The position numbers and the translations under genes are program-made. From Pseudoruegeria sp. HB172150 (GTDB lineage Bacteria > Pseudomonadota > Alphaproteobacteria > Rhodobacterales > Rhodobacteraceae), in contig NZ_JAATNG010000001.1 in assembly GCF_013184805.1 (NCBI RefSeq), positions 1,984,001-2,048,000 of the forward strand: a stretch of DNA of 64,000 nt. The letters are read 5' to 3'. The notes under the pieces are model-generated. The model was not told the origin of the DNA. It searched no databases and saw only the letters and a program-made list of their open reading frames with translations. Positions 44,674-53,464 of this stretch are shown piece after piece (position 1 is the first letter of the stretch; the number at the start of each line of letters is the position of its first letter).

Positions 44674-44844
44674 GCGGCGTTTCGGCCAGGCACCGGAGGT
44701 ACACAGCCTGTACACCCACCGTACGCAGGCCGTGCGCACGGATTTCATTGATGTTGCGATGGGTGCCGCCCCCCAGTCCCGCGATGGGTCGGTCGCGTGG
44801 CCGGGCGGCGCGATGTCCCGGCGGTCGCGGGGGCGGTCGGTGCT

Positions 44845-44879
44845 GGAGCCTCCGGCGGGAATGTTTTCGGCCGGAAGAA
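44845..44879 (-). repeat. 35-bp dispersed repeat, copy 2 (inverted)
   Basis: Reverse complement of 21101-21135 with four mismatches in 35. It lies in the 260-base gap between the radical SAM gene and the NAD(P)HX dehydratase gene, about 55 bases past the latter's stop, in the same relation to a gene end as copy 1. Confidence 0.65.
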
Positions 44880-44933
44880 GGGGCGGATCGTTTGCGGGTC
44901 GGAGGACGTATCTCTGTCCCCGGCAGGCTGCGG

Positions 44934-46496
44934 TCAGAGACCGAGGTCGCGGAAGACCTTCGGGAGCATTTCGGGGAGGTCCTCGGCGATCAGACCGGGG
45001 CCGAAGGCGCGGGCGCATTCGACATGGAGCCAGGCCGCAGTTTCGGCGGCCTGCATCGGTGCGAAGCCACGTGCGAGGAGGCCGGCGATGAAACCGGCCA
45101 GCACGTCCCCTGCCCCCGCAGTCGCCAGCCAGGGCGCGGCGCGGTCGTAGGCGGCGGAGTTGATCGAGGCGCGGCCCGAGGGCTCGGCAATGACGGTATC
45201 GGGCCCTTTGAAGAGGATAGTGCAGCCGGCACTGGCGGCGGCGTCGCGGGTGGCGTCGACCTTGGAATAGGCCGGGGCGCTTGCGGCTTCCTCGGCAAGC
45301 TTGTTGGCGATGTCCAGGAACAGGCGCGCGAACTCGCCTCCATGGGGGGTGAGGATGCAATTGTCGTGAAGCAGCGCGAAAAGCGCGGGATCCCCCGCGA
45401 TAAGGGTCAGGGCGTCGGCATCGAGGACCGTCTTGCGGCGGGCCTTCAGGCAGGTTTCGATGAGCGCCTTGCTGTCGTCGGTCAAGCCGAGGCCGGGACC
45501 AAGGCAGAGGGCATTGAGGCGGGTATCCTCTAGCGTCTTTTCCAGCGCGGACACATCGCCGACGCCGCGCAGCATGACGGCATTGAGCTGCGCGGCATTC
45601 TCCTGCATCGCGGCGGGCGGGCAGCCGATGGTGACCAGCCCAGCCCCTATTCGCAACGCGCCGCGGGCGGCCATGCGCGCGGCGCCGCCGCGGCCGGGTC
45701 CGCCTGAGAGGATCAGGGCGTGGCCGTGGGCGTATTTGTGCTGGAAGGCGGATTTCGACGCGTGCGGGCTATCTTCCAATTCGAACAGAACGGCGTCTTT
45801 AGTGAGGAGTTCCACGGACGAAGACCCGTCGCCGTATGAACCGACACCAATGTCAACGACCTGGAGTGCGCCGCAAAACCCTGCTCCCGGAAACAATCGA
45901 TGGCCGACTTTCTCATGATGGATAGAGACTGTCAGAGCGACGTCGAAGACCGTGCTTTCGGCAAAGTGGCGGCCACTATCTAGGCAAAGGCCTGACGGGC
46001 AGTCGATGGCGACCCCGGCACGGCCGAGTTCTCCATGAACCGCAAAAGCCGTTTTTGAAATGACATCCTCCACCGACCTGCCAAGGCCGGTTCCAGAGAG
46101 AGCGTCGATGTAGATTGCCGGATCTTCTAAGTTGCAGGTCGCGGCAACCTTATCGGGTTGTAGAGCGGTTACCTCTCCCATCTCCCCCCAACGCTCGTAG
46201 TTCGCCCGCGCCTCCGGCGGCAGCTGCGACGGATTGCCGTAGAGAAAGACCTCGACCTCCCAGCCCCAGTGTTTCAGCAGGCGCGCCACGACGAAGCCGG
46301 TTCCGCCATTGTTTCCGGGCCCGCAGAGCACGACAGCACGGTGAGTCGTGGCCTGTAGCTCGGGCCATTCCTCGAAGACCGCCTCGACGACGCCCCGCCC
46401 TGCCCGTTCCATGAGTTCCAGCCCGGTCACCTCGCCCGACGCGATGGCGGCATCGATGACGGCCTGCATCTGGGCGGCGGTGAGAAGTTCCGTCAC
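44934..46496 (-). CDS. nnrD: Bifunctional NAD(P)H-hydrate repair enzyme: degenerate epimerase domain plus ADP-dependent dehydratase
   Basis: A 520-residue protein. Residues 1-210 are a YjeF_N (epimerase) domain, and about 235-515 a YjeF_C dehydratase with the kinase-like motifs LTPHGGEF and ATAGAGDVLAGF. It repairs damaged, hydrated NADH and NADPH. In the N-domain the usual GNNGGDG reads GNNGGTG (residues 61-67) and the canonical DIPSGLD-like motif reads DCPSGLC, so its epimerase activity may be weak or lost. The separate gene just upstream supplies an intact copy. GTG at 46496 overlaps that gene's stop (GTGA), which fixes the start. Confidence 0.88.
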   Translation of the reverse strand: MTELLTAAQMQAVIDAAIASGEVTGLELMERAGRGVVEAVFEEWPELQATTHRAVVLCGPGNNGGTGFVVARLLKHWGWEVEVFLYGNPSQLPPEARANYERWGEMGEVTALQPDKVAATCNLEDPAIYIDALSGTGLGRSVEDVISKTAFAVHGELGRAGVAIDCPSGLCLDSGRHFAESTVFDVALTVSIHHEKVGHRLFPGAGFCGALQVVDIGVGSYGDGSSSVELLTKDAVLFELEDSPHASKSAFQHKYAHGHALILSGGPGRGGAARMAARGALRIGAGLVTIGCPPAAMQENAAQLNAVMLRGVGDVSALEKTLEDTRLNALCLGPGLGLTDDSKALIETCLKARRKTVLDADALTLIAGDPALFALLHDNCILTPHGGEFARLFLDIANKLAEEAASAPAYSKVDATRDAAASAGCTILFKGPDTVIAEPSGRASINSAAYDRAAPWLATAGAGDVLAGFIAGLLARGFAPMQAAETAAWLHVECARAFGPGLIAEDLPEMLPKVFRDLGL

Positions 46497-47200
46497 GCCG
46501 AGGTGTCCGCCCATCTGCTGAGGCCAATATCCTTCACCACCAGTTTGCCGCAGACCTCCGGACCGGCACCGGTGACCTGGCCCGTCTTCGGAGCGTGGAA
46601 GGTCACCGTGAGGTCGGCGGCGGCCGCAACCCCCGGGTGTGGCGGCGGATCGCAGAGCAGTTCTCCATTGTCTGCGTCCAGCCCGGAAGGGATATCGACG
46701 GCGACGATGCGCCATTCATAGGCAAAGGTGTTCTCGACCAGCCCGACAACCGCGGTGAAGAGCTCGAAATCCAGCGGTCGGGTCAGGCCGATACCGAAGA
46801 GCGCGTCGACGAAAATAGCTCCGGGGCGGTAGATTTCCAGCGTGGGTGCATAGCTTTGTGGCGGGAACGGCGCGACCGGACCCATTGCGCGCCAGCGGTC
46901 GTAACTGGCATGGGCGTCAGGCGGCAGTTTCTCCGGGTCGCCATAGAGAAACACTACGACATGCAGGCCCTGTTCGGCAAATAGTCGGGCCACGACAAAG
47001 CCGTCGCCGCCATTGTTCCCGGGCCCGCAAAGCACAACCACCGGCAGAGTCCCATCGGCCAGGGCTGGCCATTCCTCCAGCGTGGCATCGACGACGCCGC
47101 GGCCGGCAAGTTCCATCAATTCGAGCCCCGACACCTCTCCTGAGGCGATCGCGGCCCGCTCTATCGCGCGCATTTGGGCGGTCGAAATGGGTATCGTCAT
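46493..47200 (-). CDS. nnrE: Stand-alone NAD(P)H-hydrate epimerase (YjeF_N domain)
   Basis: A 235-residue enzyme that interconverts R and S forms of NAD(P)HX so the dehydratase can use both. It has the intact motifs GNNGGDG (61-67), DALFGIGL and VDIPSGLDAD. It aligns without gaps over the first 70 residues with the N-domain of the protein encoded next (both have IASGEV-GLELME-AGRGVV), so the two arose by tandem duplication. The start at 47200 is the only good ATG. The 177-base gap beyond it separates it from the divergent glnB. Confidence 0.88.
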   Translation of the reverse strand: MTIPISTAQMRAIERAAIASGEVSGLELMELAGRGVVDATLEEWPALADGTLPVVVLCGPGNNGGDGFVVARLFAEQGLHVVVFLYGDPEKLPPDAHASYDRWRAMGPVAPFPPQSYAPTLEIYRPGAIFVDALFGIGLTRPLDFELFTAVVGLVENTFAYEWRIVAVDIPSGLDADNGELLCDPPPHPGVAAAADLTVTFHAPKTGQVTGAGPEVCGKLVVKDIGLSRWADTSA

Positions 47201-47335
47201 GGATTATCCGGTCCCGTTTTGACAACTCGCATTGGTTTAGGGCAATTTGCATAAATAATGAGCAATGGGTCAGAATCCCCTGTTGCGGCGCTCTTTGCGT
47301 TACCCTACCGAATTGTGACGCAGGTAGAGAAGTGA

Positions 47336-47716
<381 letters not shown>

Positions 47717-47773
47717 GACGCGCCGCCCGGGCCATTTTCAGACAACCAAACGTTCCACGACAAGGGAAAAACT

Positions 47774-49180
47774 ATGAGCAACGCTGACGTTCTTAAGACG
47801 ATCAAGGATGAAGAGGTCGAATATGTCGACATCCGCTTCACCGACCCGCGCGGCAAGCTGCAGCACGTGACGGTAATGTCGGACCAAGTCGACGAGGACT
47901 TCCTGGAGGAGGGGTTCATGTTCGACGGTTCGTCCATCGCCGGATGGAAGTCGATCGACCAGTCGGACATGAAACTGATGCCCGACGGGTCGTCTGCTTA
48001 CATGGATCCGTTCTACGCGGAAAAAACCCTTTGCGTGCACTGTACCGTCGTGGAGCCTGACACGATGGAAGCCTATGACCGCGATCCGCGCGGCACCGCC
48101 GAGAAGGCCGAGGCCTACCTGGTGTCCTCGGGCATCGGCGACACAGCCTATATGGGACCGGAAGCGGAATTCTTCCTATTCGACGATGTGCGCTACGAAG
48201 TGTCGATGCAGAAGGTCGGCTACCAGGTGGATGCGCTCGACGCGGCATGGAACACCGATACCGAATACGAGATGGGCAATACTGGCCACCGTCCCGGCGT
48301 CAAAGGCGGCTATTTCCCGGTGAACCCGATCGACGACGGCCAGGACATCCGGTCCGAAATGCTGTCGACAATGAAGCGCATGGGGATGAGTGTCGACAAG
48401 CACCACCACGAAGTGGCGTCGTGCCAGCACGAGCTGGGCCTGATCTTCGGCACCGTCACCAAGCAGGCGGACGAGCTGCAGAAATACAAGTATGTCATCC
48501 ACAACGTGGCGCAGGCCTACGGCAAGTCGGCGACCTTCATGCCGAAGCCGATCGCCGGCGACAACGGGACGGGCATGCACGTGAACATGTCGGTCTGGAA
48601 GGACGGCAAGCCGCTCTTCGCGGGCGACAAATATGCCGATCTCAGCGACGAGGCGCTGTGGTACATCGGCGGCATCCTGAAGCACGCCAAGGCGCTGAAC
48701 GCCTTCACTAACCCGTCGACCAATTCGTACAAACGCCTGATCCCGGGCTTCGAGGCGCCGGTGCTGCGCGCCTACTCGGCGCGGAACCGGTCGGGCTGCG
48801 TGCGAATCCCGTGGGCAGAATCGCCGAAGGCAAAGCGTGTGGAAGCCCGCTTTCCCGACCCGTCTTCGAACCCGTACCTGTGCTTCTCGGCTCTGCTTAT
48901 GGCCGGTCTCGACGGGATCAAGAACAAGATCGATCCGGGCGCCGCGATGGACAAAGACCTTTACGATCTGCCGCCGGAAGAGCTGGCCGGGATCCCGACC
49001 GTCTGCGCTTCGCTGCGCGAAGCCATGGACGAGCTGGAAAAGGACATGGACTTCCTGCTGGCCGGCGACGTGTTCACCAAGAGCCAGATCGAAGGGTACA
49101 TGGAGCTCAAGTGGGAAGAGATCTACGCCTACGAGCACACCCCGCACCCGATGGAATTCAAGATGTACTACAGCTGCTGA
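47774..49180 (+). CDS. glnA: Glutamine synthetase, type I
   Basis: It makes glutamine from glutamate, ammonia and ATP, the main route of ammonium assimilation. 468 residues, the standard GSI-beta length, with FDGSSIAGW near residue 50, the ATP motif [14 protein letters not shown] and the adenylylation Tyr near 397 in [10 protein letters not shown]. It lies downstream of glnB in one unit and ends before a strong terminator. Confidence 0.98.
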   Translation: MSNADVLKTIKDEEVEYVDIRFTDPRGKLQHVTVMSDQVDEDFLEEGFMFDGSSIAGWKSIDQSDMKLMPDGSSAYMDPFYAEKTLCVHCTVVEPDTMEAYDRDPRGTAEKAEAYLVSSGIGDTAYMGPEAEFFLFDDVRYEVSMQKVGYQVDALDAAWNTDTEYEMGNTGHRPGVKGGYFPVNPIDDGQDIRSEMLSTMKRMGMSVDKHHHEVASCQHELGLIFGTVTKQADELQKYKYVIHNVAQAYGKSATFMPKPIAGDNGTGMHVNMSVWKDGKPLFAGDKYADLSDEALWYIGGILKHAKALNAFTNPSTNSYKRLIPGFEAPVLRAYSARNRSGCVRIPWAESPKAKRVEARFPDPSSNPYLCFSALLMAGLDGIKNKIDPGAAMDKDLYDLPPEELAGIPTVCASLREAMDELEKDMDFLLAGDVFTKSQIEGYMELKWEEIYAYEHTPHPMEFKMYYSC

Positions 49181-49204
49181 TCGACGGCCGCAGAATAGAG
49201 AGAG

Positions 49205-49230
49205 GGGCGCCGGTTTCGGCGCCCTTTTTT
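49205..49230 (+). terminator. Rho-independent terminator of glnBA
   Basis: Eight-base perfect stem GGGCGCCG/CGGCGCCC with a GTTT loop, followed by six T. It starts 24 bases after the glnA stop. Confidence 0.95.
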
Positions 49231-49401
49231 GGTTTACAGATTTCAACAGCGGGCGCAGCGAACGGATCAGGATGATCCCTCGCGCAATCGGAGTCAGTTG
49301 CAGGGAAGCCGAGTGTACAGGCCCGAACCTGCGGCGTAAGGGGTATTTATTCCCAAACGGGCGGTGAGAGGGCGACTCTAGCAGGCATACCAGCTGGAGG
49401 A

Positions 49402-49890
49402 GTTCATTCAGATGCCTCCCCTGAAGCCGGGCTGTCAGAATTAGGCCTAACCCTGCCGCGGCCGACAAAGGTGCCAGATGGGTTGCATCTGCCGTTTTCA
49501 TTCATGACTGCAAGGGGTGATAGGCTTTTGCTTTCCGGCCATGCCAAGACCGCGATGGACGGAAGAATCGCGGGACCATTTGGAACAGTCGGAACCCACC
49601 TATCGACCGACCAAGCCTATGCCGATGCGTGGGGAAATACCGCTTCCGCGTTGGCGAAAATCAAAGCGGTGATCGGAGAGTTATCCAGAATATCCGGATG
49701 GTTGCGGGTTCACCGGATTGTCACCTCGGTGCCTGGCTAAACCCAGCGGCATCTCGTCATGAACGGGTTCAGTGACCTAGTCTTCGAAGTCTTCGGCACG
49801 GCTGTGGGTCGGCATACCCGGTCGACCATCGGAGTGGCGGGCTTGCCGCTGGGTTTCGCGATGGAGATCGAGGGTGAGGTCGTGATCTGA
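49402..49890 (+). pseudogene. RidA/YjgF-family gene broken by an in-frame stop
   Basis: Reading one frame through gives a RidA-like protein: LSELGLTLPRP near the start, then RGDRLLLSGHAKTAMDGRI, GTVGTHLSTDQAYADA and GWLRVHRIVTSVPG. A TAA stop at 49738-49740 follows, and after it in the same frame come TQRHLVMNGFSDLVFEVFG, GRHTRSTIGVAGLPL and EIEGEVVI, then a real stop. The family (about 150 residues) expects a codon at the TAA, so a single base change most likely made the stop. The upstream part has no in-frame ATG, so the start may be lost as well; 49402 is approximate. The ORF of 89 residues (49471-49740) is the front half only. Confidence 0.75.
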
Positions 49891-50026
49891 CTTGCACCGA
49901 AAAGGCGGCTCCGACGCCGGGTTGCACGCGGGTAAGCGGGCGGCGTTGCGTGTCTTTTCTTTTCCTGATTGCAGAGTTCCGTGATATACTCACCTGATAG
50001 TTTAATGATATTCTGGGGGCTTCCCC

Positions 50027-51142
50027 ATGGACGTATTTCAGGCCGCAATGGCATTTGCCGTGGTGATGATCATGTCTTCCACCGCGGTTACCGGGCTGAC
50101 GGAAACTTATCTTCGGATCACGGCCAAGCGGGCGCGGGTACTGGCGGCGACAGTGTTGCGGTTCCTCAAGGAGGACCGGGTTCTGCAGGCCGCAGTCGAG
50201 GATGTGAGCCTGCTGGCCGATGCCAAGCTGGCGAAGGTTCGAGACCGGCTGACCGAAAATCCGGCCGGTGGCGCGCCAATCGGCGAGAACGGTTCCTTTC
50301 TCAACAGACTGCGTGGGATGGTTGCGTGGAACCACGGTGCCGAACGGGTGGACAAGCTGTCCACTTACGCCTTCCTGCAGCGTCTGGCGACGACCGATCT
50401 TGGCAGGGAAATTGCCGAAACCGCGAATGAAAGCATACTGCGCGGCCTGACGATGGGGTTCGAGCGCTATGTCGCCGCCTCCAACGAACTGTTCCGCAAG
50501 CAGGCTCAGGCGATCGCAATGGTCGTCTCGATCATCTTCGCGTTCGCGATGAACATCGATGCAGTACGGCTGTTCAACTATCTGTTCGAGGAGCGGGAGA
50601 TCAGCGGCGCAATCAGCGGCGAGTTCGAAGAAGCCGCCCGCCTGGATGAAGCGACCCGTTCTGCGTTCCAGCGGGTGCTGGATGTCCTGGAGATCGATGC
50701 GGAAGTCGAACTGACCGATGAGCAGCGCGCGATGATCAGCGAGCGTTTAATGGCCACCGAAGAAAACTTGCGGAGGCTTAGCACGGAATTCGATCTGCCG
50801 ATCGGCCATAGCTATTTCCCTTATGGAAAAAGCGGCGTCCCGAATGACGCAGACATCGGCGATTATGCCTCCTGGGCGGCAAAGGTGCTTCTGGCCGGCT
50901 TCCTGATCGGACTTGGCGGACCGTTCTGGTACAAGGTTTTCTCTTCCTTGTCGCATATCACACAGCTGCTGCGGACAATGGGAGACGGCCAGGTACGGGA
51001 TGAGGCTGTACAGAAGAAGGACGGAACCCAGCCCGCGTCTCAAGAGCTGGTTGATGCGGTGTCCACAGACCCTGGGAAATCCAGAGAGCTGATGCGGCTA
51101 TTCCGCGTATTCGCCGGGCTGGATGCAGAAAAGCCGGCGTAG
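50027..51142 (+). CDS. Membrane protein of unknown function with large soluble loop
   Basis: A 371-residue protein: one hydrophobic N-terminal segment (about 5-25), a long soluble helical region (about 30-155), a second membrane segment (IAMVVSIIFAFAMNI, about 162-178), an acidic coiled-coil-like region (190-265), and a third segment near 290-305 (VLLAGFLIGLGGPFWY). No family recognised. The last codons form one arm of a 12-bp hairpin. The convergent gene beyond, also a membrane protein of unknown function, ends 88 bases away. Confidence 0.7.
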   Translation: MDVFQAAMAFAVVMIMSSTAVTGLTETYLRITAKRARVLAATVLRFLKEDRVLQAAVEDVSLLADAKLAKVRDRLTENPAGGAPIGENGSFLNRLRGMVAWNHGAERVDKLSTYAFLQRLATTDLGREIAETANESILRGLTMGFERYVAASNELFRKQAQAIAMVVSIIFAFAMNIDAVRLFNYLFEEREISGAISGEFEEAARLDEATRSAFQRVLDVLEIDAEVELTDEQRAMISERLMATEENLRRLSTEFDLPIGHSYFPYGKSGVPNDADIGDYASWAAKVLLAGFLIGLGGPFWYKVFSSLSHITQLLRTMGDGQVRDEAVQKKDGTQPASQELVDAVSTDPGKSRELMRLFRVFAGLDAEKPA

Positions 51143-51156
51143 GGTACGCCGGCTTT
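51130..51156. terminator. Perfect 12-bp hairpin over the stop codon of 50027-51142
   Basis: AAAGCCGGCGTA and TACGCCGGCTTT around a three-base loop, with the stop codon TAG inside. It lacks a T run but lies at a convergent gene junction. Confidence 0.6.
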
Positions 51157-51172
51157 CCAGAGCGATGCGTCT

Positions 51173-51215
51173 GGGATGCGCCCGGATCTCCGCTTACACG
51201 ATCCGGGCGCATCCC
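51173..51215. terminator. Perfect 16-bp inverted repeat between convergent genes, candidate bidirectional terminator
   Basis: GGGATGCGCCCGGATC and its exact reverse complement, separated by 11 bases. A run of six T begins 11 bases after it on the plus strand. Confidence 0.55.
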
Positions 51216-51230
51216 CCGCTGGAGAATTTT

Positions 51231-52127
51231 TTAACCCAAGAACGGCATCAACTGCATTGCCGTCTCCGTCAGGCCCATCTTCTCGCCGACCGAGATCAGT
51301 CCGGTCGCCGCCATCGTATAGGCCGTAAATCTGAATGAGCCGCCCGAGAGCGCGTTGTATGTCAATGCCGAGGCACCGAGCGGCAGGGCGAAGATCATTA
51401 TCGTCGCACTCAAAATATAGAGCGCCGAACGGCCGGCCGCGGTATCGGAGAGCGATTTGGTCTCGGGGCCGTCCTGGTGAGCAAGGAAGGCACGCAGGGC
51501 GTCACCCAGCAGATCCTCTTCCTCGTCGTCTTCCGGCTTTTGTCCCAGCCAGTCGGCCACGCGGGGCGACATGTGCGGCTCTTCCATGAAAATCGCCTTG
51601 CGGGAATTGCGGTCATGCGAGGCTTCGAAAGCGAAGTCTGGTATCCGGTCGACAATATCTGTCAGCCAGTCCTCTGCCTCTTCGCCGGTCATCAGGCGAT
51701 CGAGCCCCGGGCATTGTACCAGGTCCACATGGGCCACGGTCAGGATATGGTCAACGAGTTCCCAGACCAGCCGCTGCTTGCGGCCTTGCGGAACCGGACC
51801 GCCGGTTGTCCGGTCCAGCGCGACGATGCTAATGCTAGCTTTGTGGTTCGACAGGCGCTGCAGCACTTTGCGGCGCTTTTTCTCGTCTTCCGGCGGGCGA
51901 GTTACCCCTCGGAAGTGACGGATGGCGAAGGGCTTATCAGTGTAGGCGATCACCACCTGCACACCCGGCAGGGTCATGGAAATATAGTCGCCGGCGACAT
52001 AGCCGCGATCCTCGATAGGAAATCCGAGGTTCTCCACCAGGGATTCCAGTGCCAGCCTGTCGACGCGGTCCAACATGTCGCCGGTAGCGCCGTAGAGCAG
52101 TTTTGCCTCGATCTTATTGTTTGTCAT
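51231..52127 (-). CDS. Hypothetical protein with C-terminal membrane segments
   Basis: A 298-residue protein. The first 200 residues are soluble and read as a globular domain (LLYGATGDMLDRVDRLALE, then GVQVVIAYTDKPFAIRHF); an acidic linker (KPEDDEEEDLLGDAL) follows, then two hydrophobic segments (ALYILSATIMIFALPLGASA and the C-terminal FTAYTMAATGLISVG). The ATG at 52127 (MTNNKIEAK) is preferred to the longer frame. No family recognised. It faces 50027-51142 tail to tail and is divergent from 52468-53286. Confidence 0.65.
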   Translation of the reverse strand: MTNNKIEAKLLYGATGDMLDRVDRLALESLVENLGFPIEDRGYVAGDYISMTLPGVQVVIAYTDKPFAIRHFRGVTRPPEDEKKRRKVLQRLSNHKASISIVALDRTTGGPVPQGRKQRLVWELVDHILTVAHVDLVQCPGLDRLMTGEEAEDWLTDIVDRIPDFAFEASHDRNSRKAIFMEEPHMSPRVADWLGQKPEDDEEEDLLGDALRAFLAHQDGPETKSLSDTAAGRSALYILSATIMIFALPLGASALTYNALSGGSFRFTAYTMAATGLISVGEKMGLTETAMQLMPFLG

Positions 52128-52157
52128 CGGTCCAGATTCGCCCTGACAATCGTTCAT

Positions 52158-52467
52158 TGGTTAAAATCTGGCTAACAACTGTGAAGAGATTAGGGCGGGA
52201 TTAGTGCTATTGTTGTGCAAGCGACCGGTAATCTGCAAGAATCCGCCGGTATCGTTTTCATCCCGGAGCCACAGCGCACGAATTTCTTGTTTTTCCTTTG
52301 TTTACCTTGCGGAAACCAGCACGGGGATTCCCAAAAATAAGCGATTTTCCGCCCACTTAGACGTCAATAAATGCTAAATCTGCCCTTAGGGAACCCTGTT
52401 AGCGCCGCAGTTTCGGCACATTGCTTAAGTCTATATACAAAAAGACAGGTTTCAGAGGGTTCCGGGG
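52158..52467. other. 310-base AT-rich intergenic region between divergent unknown genes
   Basis: No gene visible. The stretch is markedly richer in A and T than the rest of the window, with runs such as TTTTTCCTTTG around 52291 and AAAAATAAGCG near 52332. It must hold the promoters of both flanking genes. I see no clear operator. Confidence 0.45.
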
Positions 52468-53286
52468 ATGGACTCACTCACTCCGATTTTCGAATCGAGC
52501 CTCCTGTTTCAAGCGCCGATCGATGACGATCCGGCGGGGCTGGAGGAAGATGTAGGCAGGATCGCAAGGGCGTGCGACCTGACAGTTAGGATGCTGCCGA
52601 CCGACGATCCGGCCTTCAGGCTGTTTCATCTCGGCGAGATCCAGGTCCTAATCACCGGCTGCGGCGATCCGCTGCCCGCTGCACATTTCCTGGAAGCACA
52701 ACGTCCTGGCGAAACCCTGTTGAACGAGACCGCGGTGCTGGCGCGGCTGACCTCGCACGAATACAGCCTGTCCGTTCTGGTGACGGACAATCCCGAACTG
52801 CCATTCCCCGATTGCGAAGAGCGGCAAACACTGAAGGAACGGCTGTGCAGGCATATCACTGACGCGCTGCGCGAGCGGCACCGGGCCTCGCTGGTGTTCT
52901 GGAGCGACACGGACATGCTGTTCGCAAGCGAGGAATTCGCCAAGGCCTGCGGAAAGGGCAAGCAGGCAGAAACCGAGCGCCGACGTGCACCAGCGACGCT
53001 AGAAGAGGGTCGCAAGCAGTTCGACAGCCAGCGGACGCTGGAGGCGAACGCGATGTTCTACATCCAGACCCAGATTACGCAGGGCGCGCACCGGCGCGAA
53101 GCGCGGAGCCAGTCTGTGATCGAGCGCATTACCGGTGGCCAAACCTCGCGCGACGAGATGCAGCCGGTGCAGCCGCTGGTCCGGCCGAGTAAGCACCAGG
53201 TGGTGCGCGGGGCATCAATGATGTGCTCTTCCGCCGCAATCGGCATTTGCACGATGCCGGTTCTCGGCACGATGGTCTTCGGCTAG
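52468..53286 (+). CDS. Hypothetical protein
   Basis: A 272-residue protein. The first 150 residues look like a globular alpha/beta domain (PTDDPAFRLFHLGEIQVLITG and SVLVTDNPELPFPDCEE). A charged helical stretch (160-225, rich in Arg, Glu and Gln) and a hydrophobic C-terminus with several Met and Cys follow (GASMMCSSAAIGICTMPVLGTMVFG), which could be a membrane tail. The N-terminal half vaguely recalls DUF4261 proteins, but I cannot support that. The start at 52468 has a weak GGGG just before it. Confidence 0.6.
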   Translation: MDSLTPIFESSLLFQAPIDDDPAGLEEDVGRIARACDLTVRMLPTDDPAFRLFHLGEIQVLITGCGDPLPAAHFLEAQRPGETLLNETAVLARLTSHEYSLSVLVTDNPELPFPDCEERQTLKERLCRHITDALRERHRASLVFWSDTDMLFASEEFAKACGKGKQAETERRRAPATLEEGRKQFDSQRTLEANAMFYIQTQITQGAHRREARSQSVIERITGGQTSRDEMQPVQPLVRPSKHQVVRGASMMCSSAAIGICTMPVLGTMVFG

Positions 53287-53464
53287 GGCTCACCTTCCTG
53301 CGGCCGGACGGGCCATATCGCCCGACTGTCGCAGCCGTGGCGTCTTGGGTGGTCGCGCAGGCGCTTTTTCCCGAACAGTTCGCAAACGGACCCGTTCCGT
53401 GTCGGTTTCCTGCCGGACTTGCTTCCTCGCCCGCCTAGCATCTGTGGTATACGGAGGTGTGCCG

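Noticed and set aside
48176-49501. 441-codon open frame antisense to glnA
   Set aside because: It mirrors the codon structure of glnA in high-GC DNA and has no domain; glnA is certain.
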